A DNA stretch of 43,808 nt from an uncultured Bacilli bacterium (GCA_934096715.1 CAKOMQ010000008.1:1-43808); one strand, 5' to 3'. Positions 16,161 through 25,464 are shown, counted from the first letter of the stretch. The notes: generated by a model from the sequence alone, not told the origin. Made by a program: numbers and translations.

Positions 16161-16330
16161 GTAGATTTTTTGATTTCAACTGAGAATGATGGTATTATTC
16201 TATAGAAATGAAGTATCTAATATAATAATGAATATTCCATATGATGGAAATGTATAACAACATTGGGCATTGCTATTTAATTATAGTAAATGTTTATGAA
16301 AATGTCGAGTATAGACAAAAACGAAAAAAT

Positions 16331-16360
16331 GTGCTATAATAGCTCCCAATTAAGGGGGCT
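16331..16360 (+). promoter_or_regulatory. Extended -10 promoter followed by an inverted repeat over the ribosome binding site
   Basis: TGTGCTATAAT (16330-16340) is an extended -10 box. Directly behind it AGCTCCC (16341-16347) and GGGGGCT (16354-16360) form a 7-bp inverted repeat with one G.T pair around AATTAA. The right arm holds the ribosome binding site of the 16367 gene. Transcription should begin near 16346-16347, so most of the left arm would not be in the mRNA. The repeat may therefore be an operator rather than an RNA hairpin. Confidence 0.5.
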
Positions 16361-16366
16361 GTTTTT

Positions 16367-17890
16367 ATGATAAATAATTATTCTAATTTAGAAAGAGATA
16401 TTTTTGATTCAAAACTTGTTAGATATGAATGTTTAGTACTTAATGGTGGAGATAACTATGATTTATTTATAGATAATTCTAAGGTAGTTAATGGAGTTAA
16501 TCTTTATAAAAAGTTTTTAGATGACTATTATTTTAGAAAGTTAGATGATGCATTTGGTAATTATTCTTATCGTGTTTGTGCACCAAAAATAGTTGTTATG
16601 CAAAATGATCAAGGCTCTAAAGTTAAGTTCTCTATTGTTCATTTTATGACTGATGTTTTACGTTCGTTAATTTTTCCTAGTTTTGTAGCAAAGGAATTAG
16701 GTACATATGAAAAAATAGAAGAACTTGAAACTGACTTTAAAGAAATATTAAGAAACGAAAGAAAAAGACTTACTGATGTATTAAAAAACAAGGAAAATTC
16801 TCCGTATTACGAAGAATTTAAAAGATCACGAGAAAAGTCGTTATATACACCAAACGACAGTGTAAGCGATGAACAATTAATTGAAACTGCGATAGAAGGT
16901 TTGACTGCTTATATAACTAGTTTTAAGTATGTAAAAGAAATATTTGATACTGAAATTGATTATCATGAACTTATGAATATGTTTGATCCTGACAAATTTT
17001 ATTTATGTATTGCTAAAAGTGCAGTTGATATGACATTAGATATAAAAAATATTAACGGTGAAGAAGTAGATGTTGACCCCACATTTATTGTGTGCAGTTT
17101 ATATTCTGAAGCAGTTGAAAGGATGAAACTTTTTAATCCTAATTATAATGTGACTATAAAAGTTGGCAATAAGCATTATAAATCAGATGATGTGAAAAAG
17201 TTTGTTGATAATATACTTAGTTCTCATGAAAATTTAAGAGTAGTTAACCTGACTGAAGAAGAAGCTAATCATAAAATGCTTATGTATCATAGTAAGAGTG
17301 ATATTGAAAAGATGACACGTAGTGAATATACTGAATCATTAATGGCTATAATAACTAGTAACTCAGCAGATTCTGAATACTTAGCTGGTTGGGAAATCCT
17401 TCCTAAAGGGGAATCTGTAAGTTATTCTGAACCAAAAATTAGAGAAAAAACGAGTGCATGTGTATATGATGAACAAATGGATATTTTAATAAAATCACGT
17501 GAATATATAGAAAATACTGACTATAGATTTAAATTATTTGGTAAGGGTGACTTTGAAGGCTATGTAGCGTTTATCTATTCAACTGGAACAGTTATTTTAG
17601 AAAAGAATAATGATAGATTTACTAAAGATCATAATACAATATATAATGCGACATATGTTATGAATTATCAAAATTTTATGGAATTTAGCATGATGAGTAA
17701 GACTAGTATAATCGAAGGCATTAAAAGTGGTAAGTTAGTTGGAGTAAGAAGAATATTTCATACTAAGAATTTTGATGGTTGGGCTAGTAAAGTTGATAGT
17801 GCTATAAATGCTAGTGAATATACTGAAGATGTTCTTAAATATATAAATCATCTTATTAGAGAAAATCAAATAACTAAGAAGGCGGAATAA
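16367..17890 (+). CDS. Unrecognised protein, 507 residues
   Basis: A soluble-looking protein with no signal peptide or membrane segment. A charged helical stretch (about 115-170, ELETDFKEILRNERKRL and similar) follows an alpha/beta-looking N-terminal part. I see no catalytic signature. ATG at 16367 follows AAGGGGG. It ends 3 nt before the next gene, with which it must be co-transcribed. Codon use is like the neighbouring host genes. The position next to mobile-element debris suggests it could be accessory, but nothing in the sequence proves it. Confidence 0.7.
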   Translation: MINNYSNLERDIFDSKLVRYECLVLNGGDNYDLFIDNSKVVNGVNLYKKFLDDYYFRKLDDAFGNYSYRVCAPKIVVMQNDQGSKVKFSIVHFMTDVLRSLIFPSFVAKELGTYEKIEELETDFKEILRNERKRLTDVLKNKENSPYYEEFKRSREKSLYTPNDSVSDEQLIETAIEGLTAYITSFKYVKEIFDTEIDYHELMNMFDPDKFYLCIAKSAVDMTLDIKNINGEEVDVDPTFIVCSLYSEAVERMKLFNPNYNVTIKVGNKHYKSDDVKKFVDNILSSHENLRVVNLTEEEANHKMLMYHSKSDIEKMTRSEYTESLMAIITSNSADSEYLAGWEILPKGESVSYSEPKIREKTSACVYDEQMDILIKSREYIENTDYRFKLFGKGDFEGYVAFIYSTGTVILEKNNDRFTKDHNTIYNATYVMNYQNFMEFSMMSKTSIIEGIKSGKLVGVRRIFHTKNFDGWASKVDSAINASEYTEDVLKYINHLIRENQITKKAE

Positions 17891-17893
17891 GTA

Positions 17894-18334
17894 ATGAGTA
17901 TAAAGGAATATTTGTTGGAGTCTTTAAATAATGATGAACTATTGGTAAGGGAATTAATTAATATAGATAATATAATTCAAAATAAATCTATTACATATGA
18001 AGAAATAATAAGGGATATTAATTTAATAGAAGAAAAGAGTATGCTTCTTGTAGATTATATTGATGCATTAACAGATGGAGAAACATTAAATGTATTTAGA
18101 GTAATTATAAATGCTTTTGAATATTTAGATAACTTATATGTAGATAAAAATAATTTAGGATTATATTCTTGGGTAGTTAATATACTTAATAATTACTATG
18201 GTTATAATGTTAATCTTGATACTACAAGTGATTATCATAAATATAATGGTAAGAAAATACTTGTAAGTGGATCATTTGAATTTAATACTACTATGAAATT
18301 AGAGTTAGATAAAAGTACTATTGTAGAAATATAA
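17894..18334 (+). CDS. Unrecognised acidic helical protein, 146 residues
   Basis: An acidic, mostly helical protein without signal or membrane segments, ending in a short beta-rich part (KKILVSGSFEFNTTMKLELD). It is separated from the 507-residue gene by 3 nt and has a weak AAGGCGGAATAA ribosome binding site inside that gene's end. The two probably form one operon and may act together. Family unknown. Confidence 0.65.
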   Translation: MSIKEYLLESLNNDELLVRELINIDNIIQNKSITYEEIIRDINLIEEKSMLLVDYIDALTDGETLNVFRVIINAFEYLDNLYVDKNNLGLYSWVVNILNNYYGYNVNLDTTSDYHKYNGKKILVSGSFEFNTTMKLELDKSTIVEI

Positions 18335-18428
18335 TAGTATTTTTTCTTGTAATAAAAACATTTAAATTCGGGTTTTAATAATTGAATTTTATTTTACGTA
18401 AATTTTTTAAAAAATTAGCAGTTATATA

Positions 18429-18457
18429 TTGACAAGTGCTAAGCATAATATTATAAT
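18429..18457 (+). promoter_or_regulatory. SigA promoter of the heat-shock operon
   Basis: A consensus TTGACA (18429-18434), 17 nt, and consensus TATAAT (18452-18457). Transcription would begin near 18464, inside the CIRCE element. Confidence 0.85.
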
Positions 18458-18461
18458 AGTG

Positions 18462-18488
18462 TTAGCAAGTTGATAAAGTGAGTGCTAA
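18462..18488. promoter_or_regulatory. CIRCE operator (HrcA binding site)
   Basis: TTAGCAAGT, 9 nt, GAGTGCTAA. The right arm is the perfect CIRCE half-site. The left arm matches consensus TTAGCACTC only in its first six bases. Spacing is the canonical 9 nt. It overlaps the start of transcription and gives HrcA autoregulation of the operon. A further AGTGCTAAG at 18435-18443 in the promoter spacer resembles another half-site. Confidence 0.85.
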
Positions 18489-18501
18489 AGAAGGTGATAC
18501 G

Positions 18502-19509
18502 ATGGACTTGCATATGGATGATAGAAAAAAGAAACTTCTAAAAGAAATAGTAGAGACTTATGTTAAAACTATTCATCCAGTTGGTAGTAAAGCACTATGT
18601 AATAAATTGAAGTGTTCAAGTGCTACGATTAGAAATGAAATGGTTGCTTTAGAGAATTTAGGGTATATTGAAAAAAATCATATATCTAGTGGTAGAATTC
18701 CTAGTCAAAAGGGTTATAAATATTATGTAGAAAACTTAATGAAGCCTAAAGATTTAAACGGTGAAGAAATGTTAAAGATTCAAGCAATATTTAATAACAC
18801 TGATTTAGTAGTAAGTGATGCGATAAGTAAAAGCTTAGAAATTATTAGTGATATTACTAATTATACTGGAGTAGTTCTTGGAAAGAATCTAGAAGATTCT
18901 AAATTAAAACAAGTAAATATAATTTCACTTGAAGGAACTAAAATAGTGGCTCTTGTTTGTACTGATAAAGGTAGTGTATTAAATAAACAATATATATTAC
19001 CTGTTGGAACTGAAGTTGGAGAAATTATTAAAGTATCTGAAATGATTAATAAGATGCTTGTTGGTACTCCAATTAATGAAGTAAGTGAAAGATTAGAGTT
19101 TGAGATTAAACCAATACTTGCTAAAAAAATAAATGATTATCAAGTTGTCTATAATATATTTTGTGATGCATTTACTGACTTCTTAGAAAAGAATACTAAT
19201 TTTCATATTGAAGGTAGAAGTAAGCTTTTAAATCAACCGGAATATGATAATGCGACTGATTTAAGAAGAATTGCTAGTAAATTAGATGATCAAAATATAT
19301 CTGAAATAGTTAGTAATCTTGATGATAATGAAATCAATATTTATATTGGTGATGAATCTAATATAGATGATGATGTTACTGTTGTTAGAAGAGATTATAA
19401 AACTGATAGTGAAGAAGGAACTATAGCGATTATTGGTCCTAAAAGGATGCAATATGATAAGGTAGTTGGACTTCTTGATTATGTAATTAAAGAACTGGAG
19501 GGTAAGTGA
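18502..19509 (+). CDS. hrcA: Heat-inducible transcription repressor HrcA
   Basis: A 335-residue HrcA. The N-terminal winged helix has RKKKLLKEIVETYVKTIHPVGS and CSSATIRNEMVALENLGYIEKNHISSGRIPS, highly typical. A GAF-like dimerisation region follows, and the end is IAIIGPKRMQYDKVVGLLDYV. It represses its own operon through CIRCE and is kept folded by GroE in relatives. ATG 18502 with AAGGTG just upstream is chosen; an in-frame GTG at 18478 lies inside CIRCE. The stop overlaps the grpE start. Confidence 0.96.
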   Translation: MDLHMDDRKKKLLKEIVETYVKTIHPVGSKALCNKLKCSSATIRNEMVALENLGYIEKNHISSGRIPSQKGYKYYVENLMKPKDLNGEEMLKIQAIFNNTDLVVSDAISKSLEIISDITNYTGVVLGKNLEDSKLKQVNIISLEGTKIVALVCTDKGSVLNKQYILPVGTEVGEIIKVSEMINKMLVGTPINEVSERLEFEIKPILAKKINDYQVVYNIFCDAFTDFLEKNTNFHIEGRSKLLNQPEYDNATDLRRIASKLDDQNISEIVSNLDDNEINIYIGDESNIDDDVTVVRRDYKTDSEEGTIAIIGPKRMQYDKVVGLLDYVIKELEGK

Positions 19510-20051
19510 TGGAAGAAAATATAGAAGTATTAAATACTGATGAAGTAAAAGAAGAAAGTGTTAAAAAAAATAATAAAAAGAAAGAACACAAGAATAATAA
19601 AGAAATTGAAAAATTAAAAAATGATAATCAAGTTCTTAATGATAAAGTTTTAAGACTTAATGCGGAAATAATAAATGTCAAAAGAAGATATGATACGGAA
19701 ATAAGTAGAATATATAAGTATGATGGTAAATCTATTATAGAAGAAATACTTCCTATTATTGATAATTTTGAAAGAGCTATTAAGCTAGATGATAATGATT
19801 TATCAGATGAGTTATCTAAATTCTTAAGTGGATTCAAGATGATTTATGGGAATTTGGTTAATATATTAGATAATCATGGTATAAAAGAGATTGATTCTTT
19901 ACATAAAGAATTTGATCCTAATACTATGAATGCTGTACTTACTGATAAAGATGAAAATTATGAAAGTAATATAGTCTTAGAAGTAATGCAAAAAGGATAT
20001 ATGTATAATGATTTAGTTATAAGGCCAGCAATGGTTAAAGTTAATGAATAA
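19509..20051 (+). CDS. grpE: Nucleotide exchange factor GrpE
   Basis: A 180-residue GrpE. A charged N-terminal tail rich in Lys/Glu leads to a long coiled coil (about 38-75) with the conserved ...AEIINVKRRYDTE... and IIEEILPIIDNFERAI. The C-terminal beta part has the signature KEFDPNTMNAV and LEVMQKGYMYNDLVIRPAMVKV. It releases ADP from DnaK. ATG 19509 overlaps the hrcA stop (TGATG) and follows GGAGGG at a proper distance. Confidence 0.96.
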   Translation: MEENIEVLNTDEVKEESVKKNNKKKEHKNNKEIEKLKNDNQVLNDKVLRLNAEIINVKRRYDTEISRIYKYDGKSIIEEILPIIDNFERAIKLDDNDLSDELSKFLSGFKMIYGNLVNILDNHGIKEIDSLHKEFDPNTMNAVLTDKDENYESNIVLEVMQKGYMYNDLVIRPAMVKVNE

Positions 20052-20075
20052 TAAATAAAGGAAAGGTGAGAAATT

Positions 20076-21887
20076 ATGAGTAAAATTATAGGTATTGACT
20101 TAGGTACAACAAATAGTTGTGTTGCTGTTTTGGAGGGAGGAGAACCAAAGGTTATTCCAAATAGCGAAGGAAATCGTACAACTCCTTCAGTTGTAGCGTT
20201 TAAAGGTGATGATGAGTTAGTAGGAGAAACTGCTAAAAGACAAGCAGTTACTAATGTAAAAAATACTATTTCATCTATTAAAAGAAAGATGGGTACTAGT
20301 GAAAAAGTAGAAGCTAATGGCAAAGAATATACACCAGAAGAAATTAGTGCCAAGATTCTTTCTAAATTAAAAAGAGATGCAGAAAGTTATTTAGGAGAAA
20401 AAGTAACTAAAGCAGTTATTACTGTTCCAGCTTACTTCAATGATGCTGAAAGACAAGCTACTAAGAATGCTGGTAAAATTGCAGGATTAGAAGTAGAAAG
20501 AATTATTAATGAACCAACTGCGGCTGCACTTGCTTATGGACTTGATAAACAAGATAAATTACAAACTATCTTAGTATATGACTTAGGTGGTGGAACATTC
20601 GATGTATCAATTCTAGAACTTGGTGATGGTGTATTTGAAGTTAAATCAACTAGTGGTAATAACCGTTTAGGTGGAGATGACTTTGATGAAAGAATTAGTA
20701 ATTATTTAGTTGAAGAATTCAAAAAAGAGAATGGTGTTGATTTATCTAAAGATAAAATGGCTATGCAACGTATTAAAGATGCTAGTGAAAAGGCTAAGAA
20801 AGATTTAAGTGGAATGACTAAGGCAGAAATTAGCTTACCATTTATAACTCAAGGAGAAGATGGACCATTACATATGGAAATGTCTTTAACTAAGGCAAAA
20901 TTTGAAGATTTATGTCGTGATTTATTTGATTCAACTCTTGAACCAGTTAGAAAAGCTCTTAAAGATGCGAAATTAAAAGCAAGTGATATTGATAAAGTTA
21001 TTTTAGTAGGTGGATCAACTCGTATACCTTATATTCAAGAACTTGTTAAGAAAGAATTAGGAAAAGAACCTAATAAAGGGGTAAATCCTGATGAAGTAGT
21101 TGCAATGGGTGCTGCTATTCAAGGTGGTGTACTTACTGGAGAAGTTGATGATATTGTATTATTAGATGTTACTCCATTATCTCTAGGTATTGAAACTCTT
21201 GGTAATGTAATGACAGTTTTAATTCCAAGGAATACTACAATCCCTACAAGTAAGTCACAAGTGTTCTCTACTGCAGTAGATAATCAACCAGCTGTTGATA
21301 TTCATGTATTACAAGGTGAAAGACCAATGGCTGCAGATAATAAAACACTTGGAAACTTCCAATTAACTAATTTACCTCCAGCAAAAAGAGGAGTACCACA
21401 AATTGAAGTTAAATTTGATATTGATGCTAATGGTATAGTTAATGTTACTGCTAAAGATTTAGGTACTAATAAAGAACAATCTATTACAATAACATCAAGT
21501 ACTAACTTAAGTGATGATGATATTGAAAAAATGGTTAAAGAAGCTGAAGCTAATAAAGAAGAAGATGAAAAGAAGAAGAAAGAAGCTGAAATAAGAAATG
21601 AAGCAGATTCTATGGTATTCTCTACTGAAAAAGCTTTAGAAGATTTAAAAGATAAAATAACTGAAGATGAAAAAACTAAAGCTGAGGAATTAATTAGTGA
21701 AGTTAAGAAAGCTCTTGAAGGAAATGATACTGATTTAATTAAATCTAAGACTGAAGAATTATCTAAAGTTGCATATGAAATAGCGGCTAAAGCATATCAA
21801 AATGTAAATCCAGAAGAAGGAAGCGAAAATGCTACTGCTGATGAAAAACATGATGATGCTGAAGAAGCTAACTTTGAGGAAAAATAA
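20076..21887 (+). CDS. dnaK: Chaperone DnaK (Hsp70)
   Basis: A 603-residue Hsp70. It starts with IIGIDLGTTNSCVAVLEGG, has VPAYFNDAERQATKNAG, the phosphate-2 motif VYDLGGGTFDVSIL and the adenosine motif VILVGGSTRIPYIQELV. The substrate-binding domain includes the QSITITSSTNLSDDDIEKM block and is followed by an acidic C-terminus. The missing segment in the N-lobe is normal for Gram-positive DnaK. AAAGGTGAG precedes ATG 20076, 24 nt after grpE. Confidence 0.98.
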   Translation: MSKIIGIDLGTTNSCVAVLEGGEPKVIPNSEGNRTTPSVVAFKGDDELVGETAKRQAVTNVKNTISSIKRKMGTSEKVEANGKEYTPEEISAKILSKLKRDAESYLGEKVTKAVITVPAYFNDAERQATKNAGKIAGLEVERIINEPTAAALAYGLDKQDKLQTILVYDLGGGTFDVSILELGDGVFEVKSTSGNNRLGGDDFDERISNYLVEEFKKENGVDLSKDKMAMQRIKDASEKAKKDLSGMTKAEISLPFITQGEDGPLHMEMSLTKAKFEDLCRDLFDSTLEPVRKALKDAKLKASDIDKVILVGGSTRIPYIQELVKKELGKEPNKGVNPDEVVAMGAAIQGGVLTGEVDDIVLLDVTPLSLGIETLGNVMTVLIPRNTTIPTSKSQVFSTAVDNQPAVDIHVLQGERPMAADNKTLGNFQLTNLPPAKRGVPQIEVKFDIDANGIVNVTAKDLGTNKEQSITITSSTNLSDDDIEKMVKEAEANKEEDEKKKKEAEIRNEADSMVFSTEKALEDLKDKITEDEKTKAEELISEVKKALEGNDTDLIKSKTEELSKVAYEIAAKAYQNVNPEEGSENATADEKHDDAEEANFEEK

Positions 21888-21891
21888 TTAA

Positions 21892-21914
21892 AAGGTTCTA
21901 GTTACTAGAACCTT
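21892..21914 (+). terminator. Perfect hairpin between dnaK and pepF
   Basis: AAGGTTCTAG and CTAGAACCTT form a 10-bp stem around TTA, with no real T tract. It could partly terminate transcription or protect the 3' end of a processed dnaK message, lowering expression of the two genes behind it. Confidence 0.6.
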
Positions 21915-21941
21915 CTAATCTTATATTATAGGGAGATAAAT

Positions 21942-23729
21942 GTGAAACAAAAAAATAGAAGTGAATATAAGAAAAATAAATGGAGAGTAGAAGATATATA
22001 TCCTACTATCGATGATTTCTATAAAGAATTAGATAGTTTAAGAAACTTATTACCAAAATATAATTCTTATAAAGGGAAGATTATGTCTAGTAGTAATACT
22101 TTATTAGAGTTTTTAAAGTTTGATGTTGATTATTCTAGAAGATTTGAAGATCTATACTTATATGCTCATTTAAATAATGATAGTGATACTACTAATTCTT
22201 TATATCAAGAATTATATGGTAAAGCAAGTAACTTATATGTAGAATATTCTACTACTACGTCATTTGTAATTCCTGAAATACTAGAGAGTGAGTATAGTTT
22301 AGTAGAAAAATACATTAAAGAATGTAAAGAACTAGAAAGTTTTAAAAGAAACTTATACTTAGTATTTAGAAATAAGGGACATATCTTAAATAAGGAAAGT
22401 GAAGAACTTCTTTCAAATTTTGGTAATTTGTTTTCTAGTCCTTGTGAAATTCAAGAAGTATTAACTGACTCTGATATGACTTTTGAACCAATTAAAGTTA
22501 ATGGTAAGAAGCGTGAATTAACTGAGTCTAATTATTCTGTTTATGTAAAAAGCATGGATGAAAATGTAAGAAAGAGTGCATTTACTAATATACTAGAAGG
22601 ATATAAGAAATATAATAATACTTTATCATATACTCTTAAAAATGAAGTGGAGTTACATAAAGTAAATAGTAGAATTAGACATTATAATAATTCATTAGAA
22701 GCTAGTTTATATAATAATGAAATAGATGTAAGTGTTTATAATACTTTAATAGATGGAGTACACAAAAACTTAGATACATTATATAAATATTTTGATTTTA
22801 AAAAAAGATATCTTAAATTAGATGAATTTCATATATATGATGGATATGTAGATTTAAATAGTGAAGATGATAATAAAATTAAATTTGAATGTGCTAAAAA
22901 ACTTATCTTGGATGCTTTAAAGCCTTTAGGAGATACTTATATTAAAGATTTAAATAATGCATTTAAGAATGGTTGGGTAGATTCAATTAATAATAAGGGT
23001 AAACGTGGTGGAGCATATTCTACTAGTAGTTATAATACTCATCCTTATGTCTTAATGAGTTATGAAGAAACTCTTAGTGATGTATCTACTCTTGCTCACG
23101 AAATGGGCCATGCAATGCATTCATATTATTCTAGTATAAATCAAACTTATCAAGATCATGATTATAAGATATTTGTTGCTGAAGTAGCTAGTCAAGTAAA
23201 TGAAATATTACTATATAGATATCTATTAGATACTAGTGATAATAAGGAATTTAAAATTAAAATAATTGATGGTTTACTTCAAAAATATAAAGGTGCTATA
23301 TATAGGCAAGCTATGTTTAGTGAATTTGAATTATTTATTCATGATATGAGTGAAAAAGGCGAAATACTTACTAAAGATATAATGAACGATAAGTATTATG
23401 AATTAAATAAATTATATTTTGGACCTAATGTAGTAGTAGATGATTTAATTAAATATGAATGGTCTAGAATACCACACTTCTATTATAATTTCTATGTATA
23501 TCAATATAGTATAGGTTTTGCAGTAAGTACATATATTGCTAATAAAATCTATTCAGGCGATAAACTTATGCGTGATAATTACCTATCATTTTTATCTCTA
23601 GGTAATAGTATGAGTCCAGTTCTTTCTTTACGTGTTTGTGGTGTTGATGTAACACGTGAAGATTATATAAATGACTCTATTAAATATATGAAAGAATTAA
23701 TTAGTGAAATAAATAAATTAAGTAGGTGA
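21942..23729 (+). CDS. pepF: Oligoendopeptidase F, M3 metallopeptidase
   Basis: A 595-residue M3B peptidase. The zinc motif is LAHEMGHAMHSYY, with a Glu further on in FVAEVASQVNEILL as third ligand. The N-terminal helical oligopeptidase domain (about 110-180) and YSIGFAVSTYIANKI near the end are family features. It hydrolyses oligopeptides in the cytoplasm. The start is GTG 21942 after GGGAGA. It lies between dnaK and dnaJ, only 4 nt ahead of dnaJ, so dnaJ must be co-transcribed with it. That position suggests heat-shock control of a peptide-degrading enzyme. Confidence 0.95.
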   Translation: MKQKNRSEYKKNKWRVEDIYPTIDDFYKELDSLRNLLPKYNSYKGKIMSSSNTLLEFLKFDVDYSRRFEDLYLYAHLNNDSDTTNSLYQELYGKASNLYVEYSTTTSFVIPEILESEYSLVEKYIKECKELESFKRNLYLVFRNKGHILNKESEELLSNFGNLFSSPCEIQEVLTDSDMTFEPIKVNGKKRELTESNYSVYVKSMDENVRKSAFTNILEGYKKYNNTLSYTLKNEVELHKVNSRIRHYNNSLEASLYNNEIDVSVYNTLIDGVHKNLDTLYKYFDFKKRYLKLDEFHIYDGYVDLNSEDDNKIKFECAKKLILDALKPLGDTYIKDLNNAFKNGWVDSINNKGKRGGAYSTSSYNTHPYVLMSYEETLSDVSTLAHEMGHAMHSYYSSINQTYQDHDYKIFVAEVASQVNEILLYRYLLDTSDNKEFKIKIIDGLLQKYKGAIYRQAMFSEFELFIHDMSEKGEILTKDIMNDKYYELNKLYFGPNVVVDDLIKYEWSRIPHFYYNFYVYQYSIGFAVSTYIANKIYSGDKLMRDNYLSFLSLGNSMSPVLSLRVCGVDVTREDYINDSIKYMKELISEINKLSR

Positions 23730-23733
23730 AGTT

Positions 23734-24870
23734 ATGAATAAAAAAGATTATTATGAAATCTTGGGTGTAAATAAAGACGCTACTGATGAAGAAATTAAAA
23801 GATCTTTCAGAAAGCTTGCTAAAAAATATCATCCAGATGTAAATAAAGAAGAAGGAGCAGAAGAAAAATTTAAAGAAATAGGCGAAGCTTATGCTATTTT
23901 ATCTGATCCTAATAAAAGAAAACAATATGATCAATTTGGACACGCTGCTTTTGAAGGTGGTGGTCCTAGTGGTTTTAATGCGCAAGACATAGACTTATCT
24001 GACATCTTAAGAAGTGCTTTTGGTGGAGATTTTGGAGACTTCTTTGGTGGATTTAGTGGCGGTGGATTCTCATCATTCTCTGGAAGAAGTGACACTAGAA
24101 GTCGAAAAGGTAGTGATTTACTTGTAAGAATTAAACTTACTTTTGATGAATCTATTAAGGGATGTAAAAAAGATGTTAAACTAAGAGTAAGCGAAAAGTG
24201 TGAAGCGTGTAATGGTTTAGGTGGCTTTGATCCTGTAACATGTTCTACTTGTGGTGGTCGAGGTGTTGTTATATCTGAGCAAAGAACTTTATTTGGTATG
24301 GTTCAAACTCAAAATATCTGTCCTGATTGTCATGGTAAGAAAGAAACATTTAAAAAAGTATGTAATGAATGTCATGGTGAAGGAAGAGTAGAAGAAAACA
24401 AAACTTTATCTGTAAGTATTCCAGAAGGTGTCTATACTGGATTTAAATTGAGATTATCTGGTAAAGGTGAAGCAGGAATTAATGGTGGTCCTAATGGAGA
24501 TGTATACTTAGAAATGTATGTTGAAGAACATGAATTCTATGAAAGACATGATAATGATATTTACTTAGAAGTACCATTAACTATTACAGAAGCTACTCTT
24601 GGTTGCAAGAAAGAAATTCCTACTATAGAAGGTAATGTTATATTAGAGATTAAACCTGGTATTCAAAATTATAGTAAATTAAAACTTAAAGGAAAAGGTG
24701 TTAAATCTCCTAATTCAATTACTAAAGGTAATATGTATGTAGTAGTAAATATAATTACACCTACTAAGTTAAGTAGAGAACAAAAGAAATTACTAGAAAT
24801 GTTAAATGATACAGAACTAGATAATTCTTCTGAATTTAAAAAGTTTAATAATTTTGTAAAAAATAATTAA
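23734..24870 (+). CDS. dnaJ: Chaperone DnaJ (Hsp40)
   Basis: A 378-residue type I DnaJ. The J domain (1-70) has the HPD in KKYHPDVNKEEG. A Gly/Phe-rich stretch follows (GGDFGDFFGGFSGGGF). Four zinc repeats are CEACNGLG, CSTCGGRG, CPDCHGKK and CNECHGEG; the third ends in KK rather than GxG. The C-terminal substrate domains are complete. ATG 23734 follows a short AGGTGAAG. It ends the heat-shock operon before a strong terminator. Confidence 0.97.
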   Translation: MNKKDYYEILGVNKDATDEEIKRSFRKLAKKYHPDVNKEEGAEEKFKEIGEAYAILSDPNKRKQYDQFGHAAFEGGGPSGFNAQDIDLSDILRSAFGGDFGDFFGGFSGGGFSSFSGRSDTRSRKGSDLLVRIKLTFDESIKGCKKDVKLRVSEKCEACNGLGGFDPVTCSTCGGRGVVISEQRTLFGMVQTQNICPDCHGKKETFKKVCNECHGEGRVEENKTLSVSIPEGVYTGFKLRLSGKGEAGINGGPNGDVYLEMYVEEHEFYERHDNDIYLEVPLTITEATLGCKKEIPTIEGNVILEIKPGIQNYSKLKLKGKGVKSPNSITKGNMYVVVNIITPTKLSREQKKLLEMLNDTELDNSSEFKKFNNFVKNN

Positions 24871-24890
24871 TTTTAAAATGTCACATAAAT

Positions 24891-24911
24891 AGACACTTCG
24901 GTGTCTTTTTT
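24891..24911 (+). terminator. Terminator of the heat-shock operon
   Basis: AGACAC-TTCG-GTGTCT, a very stable UUCG tetraloop stem, followed by T bases to 24911. Confidence 0.92.
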
Positions 24912-24912
24912 C

Positions 24913-24940
24913 TTGCCTTATAGCTTATCTATGCTATAAT
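24913..24940 (+). promoter_or_regulatory. Promoter of the 24973 gene
   Basis: TTGCCT (24913-24918), 16 nt, TATAAT (24935-24940) with TGC just before it (extended -10). Confidence 0.6.
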
Positions 24941-24972
24941 ATTCATTACTATTATTAAGAAGGTGTAGAAAA

Positions 24973-25464
24973 ATGGAAGAATTAATTAAGGATTTAGAAG
25001 GCCTATGTAAACATTTAGGCGAAAGTAGTGTAAGTGCTAATTTAATTTGTAATAAAATCAGAAAATATCGTGTTAAAAATAAAGTTGAATTTACTGGTTT
25101 TGAATGTATAAGAATTATTGACTTAACTAAAAGAAGTGTAGATTATGATTCGCTTATGGTTGCCCTTACTGGGCCACTTAGTATAAGTGAACTTATAAAG
25201 TATTATCCTAATCTGTGTGATTTAACTAAAGAAGAAATGGAAATAATGAAGAAGAGTGTTGATTTTAATTCTCGCGAAATGATAAGGATTATAACGTCAT
25301 ATTTATATGGTAAAACTTATCTTAATGAAGATATGATTGAGTTCTATATGGGGGAATTCTTTAGTTTAGTTGATTATAAAGCTAGACTTGGTTTACCAAT
25401 TACAAACATGGAAAGTGACTTAGTAAGCGAATTTTATTCAAAATATAAAGAATTTACTAGATAA
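24973..25464 (+). CDS. Unrecognised helical protein, 163 residues
   Basis: A soluble, mainly helical protein without a signal peptide or known catalytic motif. ATG 24973 follows AGAAGGTG and is 32 nt behind a good extended -10 promoter, so it is a single-gene unit. I do not recognise a family. Confidence 0.7.
   Translation: MEELIKDLEGLCKHLGESSVSANLICNKIRKYRVKNKVEFTGFECIRIIDLTKRSVDYDSLMVALTGPLSISELIKYYPNLCDLTKEEMEIMKKSVDFNSREMIRIITSYLYGKTYLNEDMIEFYMGEFFSLVDYKARLGLPITNMESDLVSEFYSKYKEFTR

Noticed and set aside
18478..18501. Longer HrcA beginning at GTG 18478
   Set aside because: The codon is inside the CIRCE operator, and ATG 18502 has the proper ribosome binding site.
19958..20353. Minus-strand frame of 131 codons opposite grpE and dnaK
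   Set aside because: Lies entirely over two certain genes and has no start signals.
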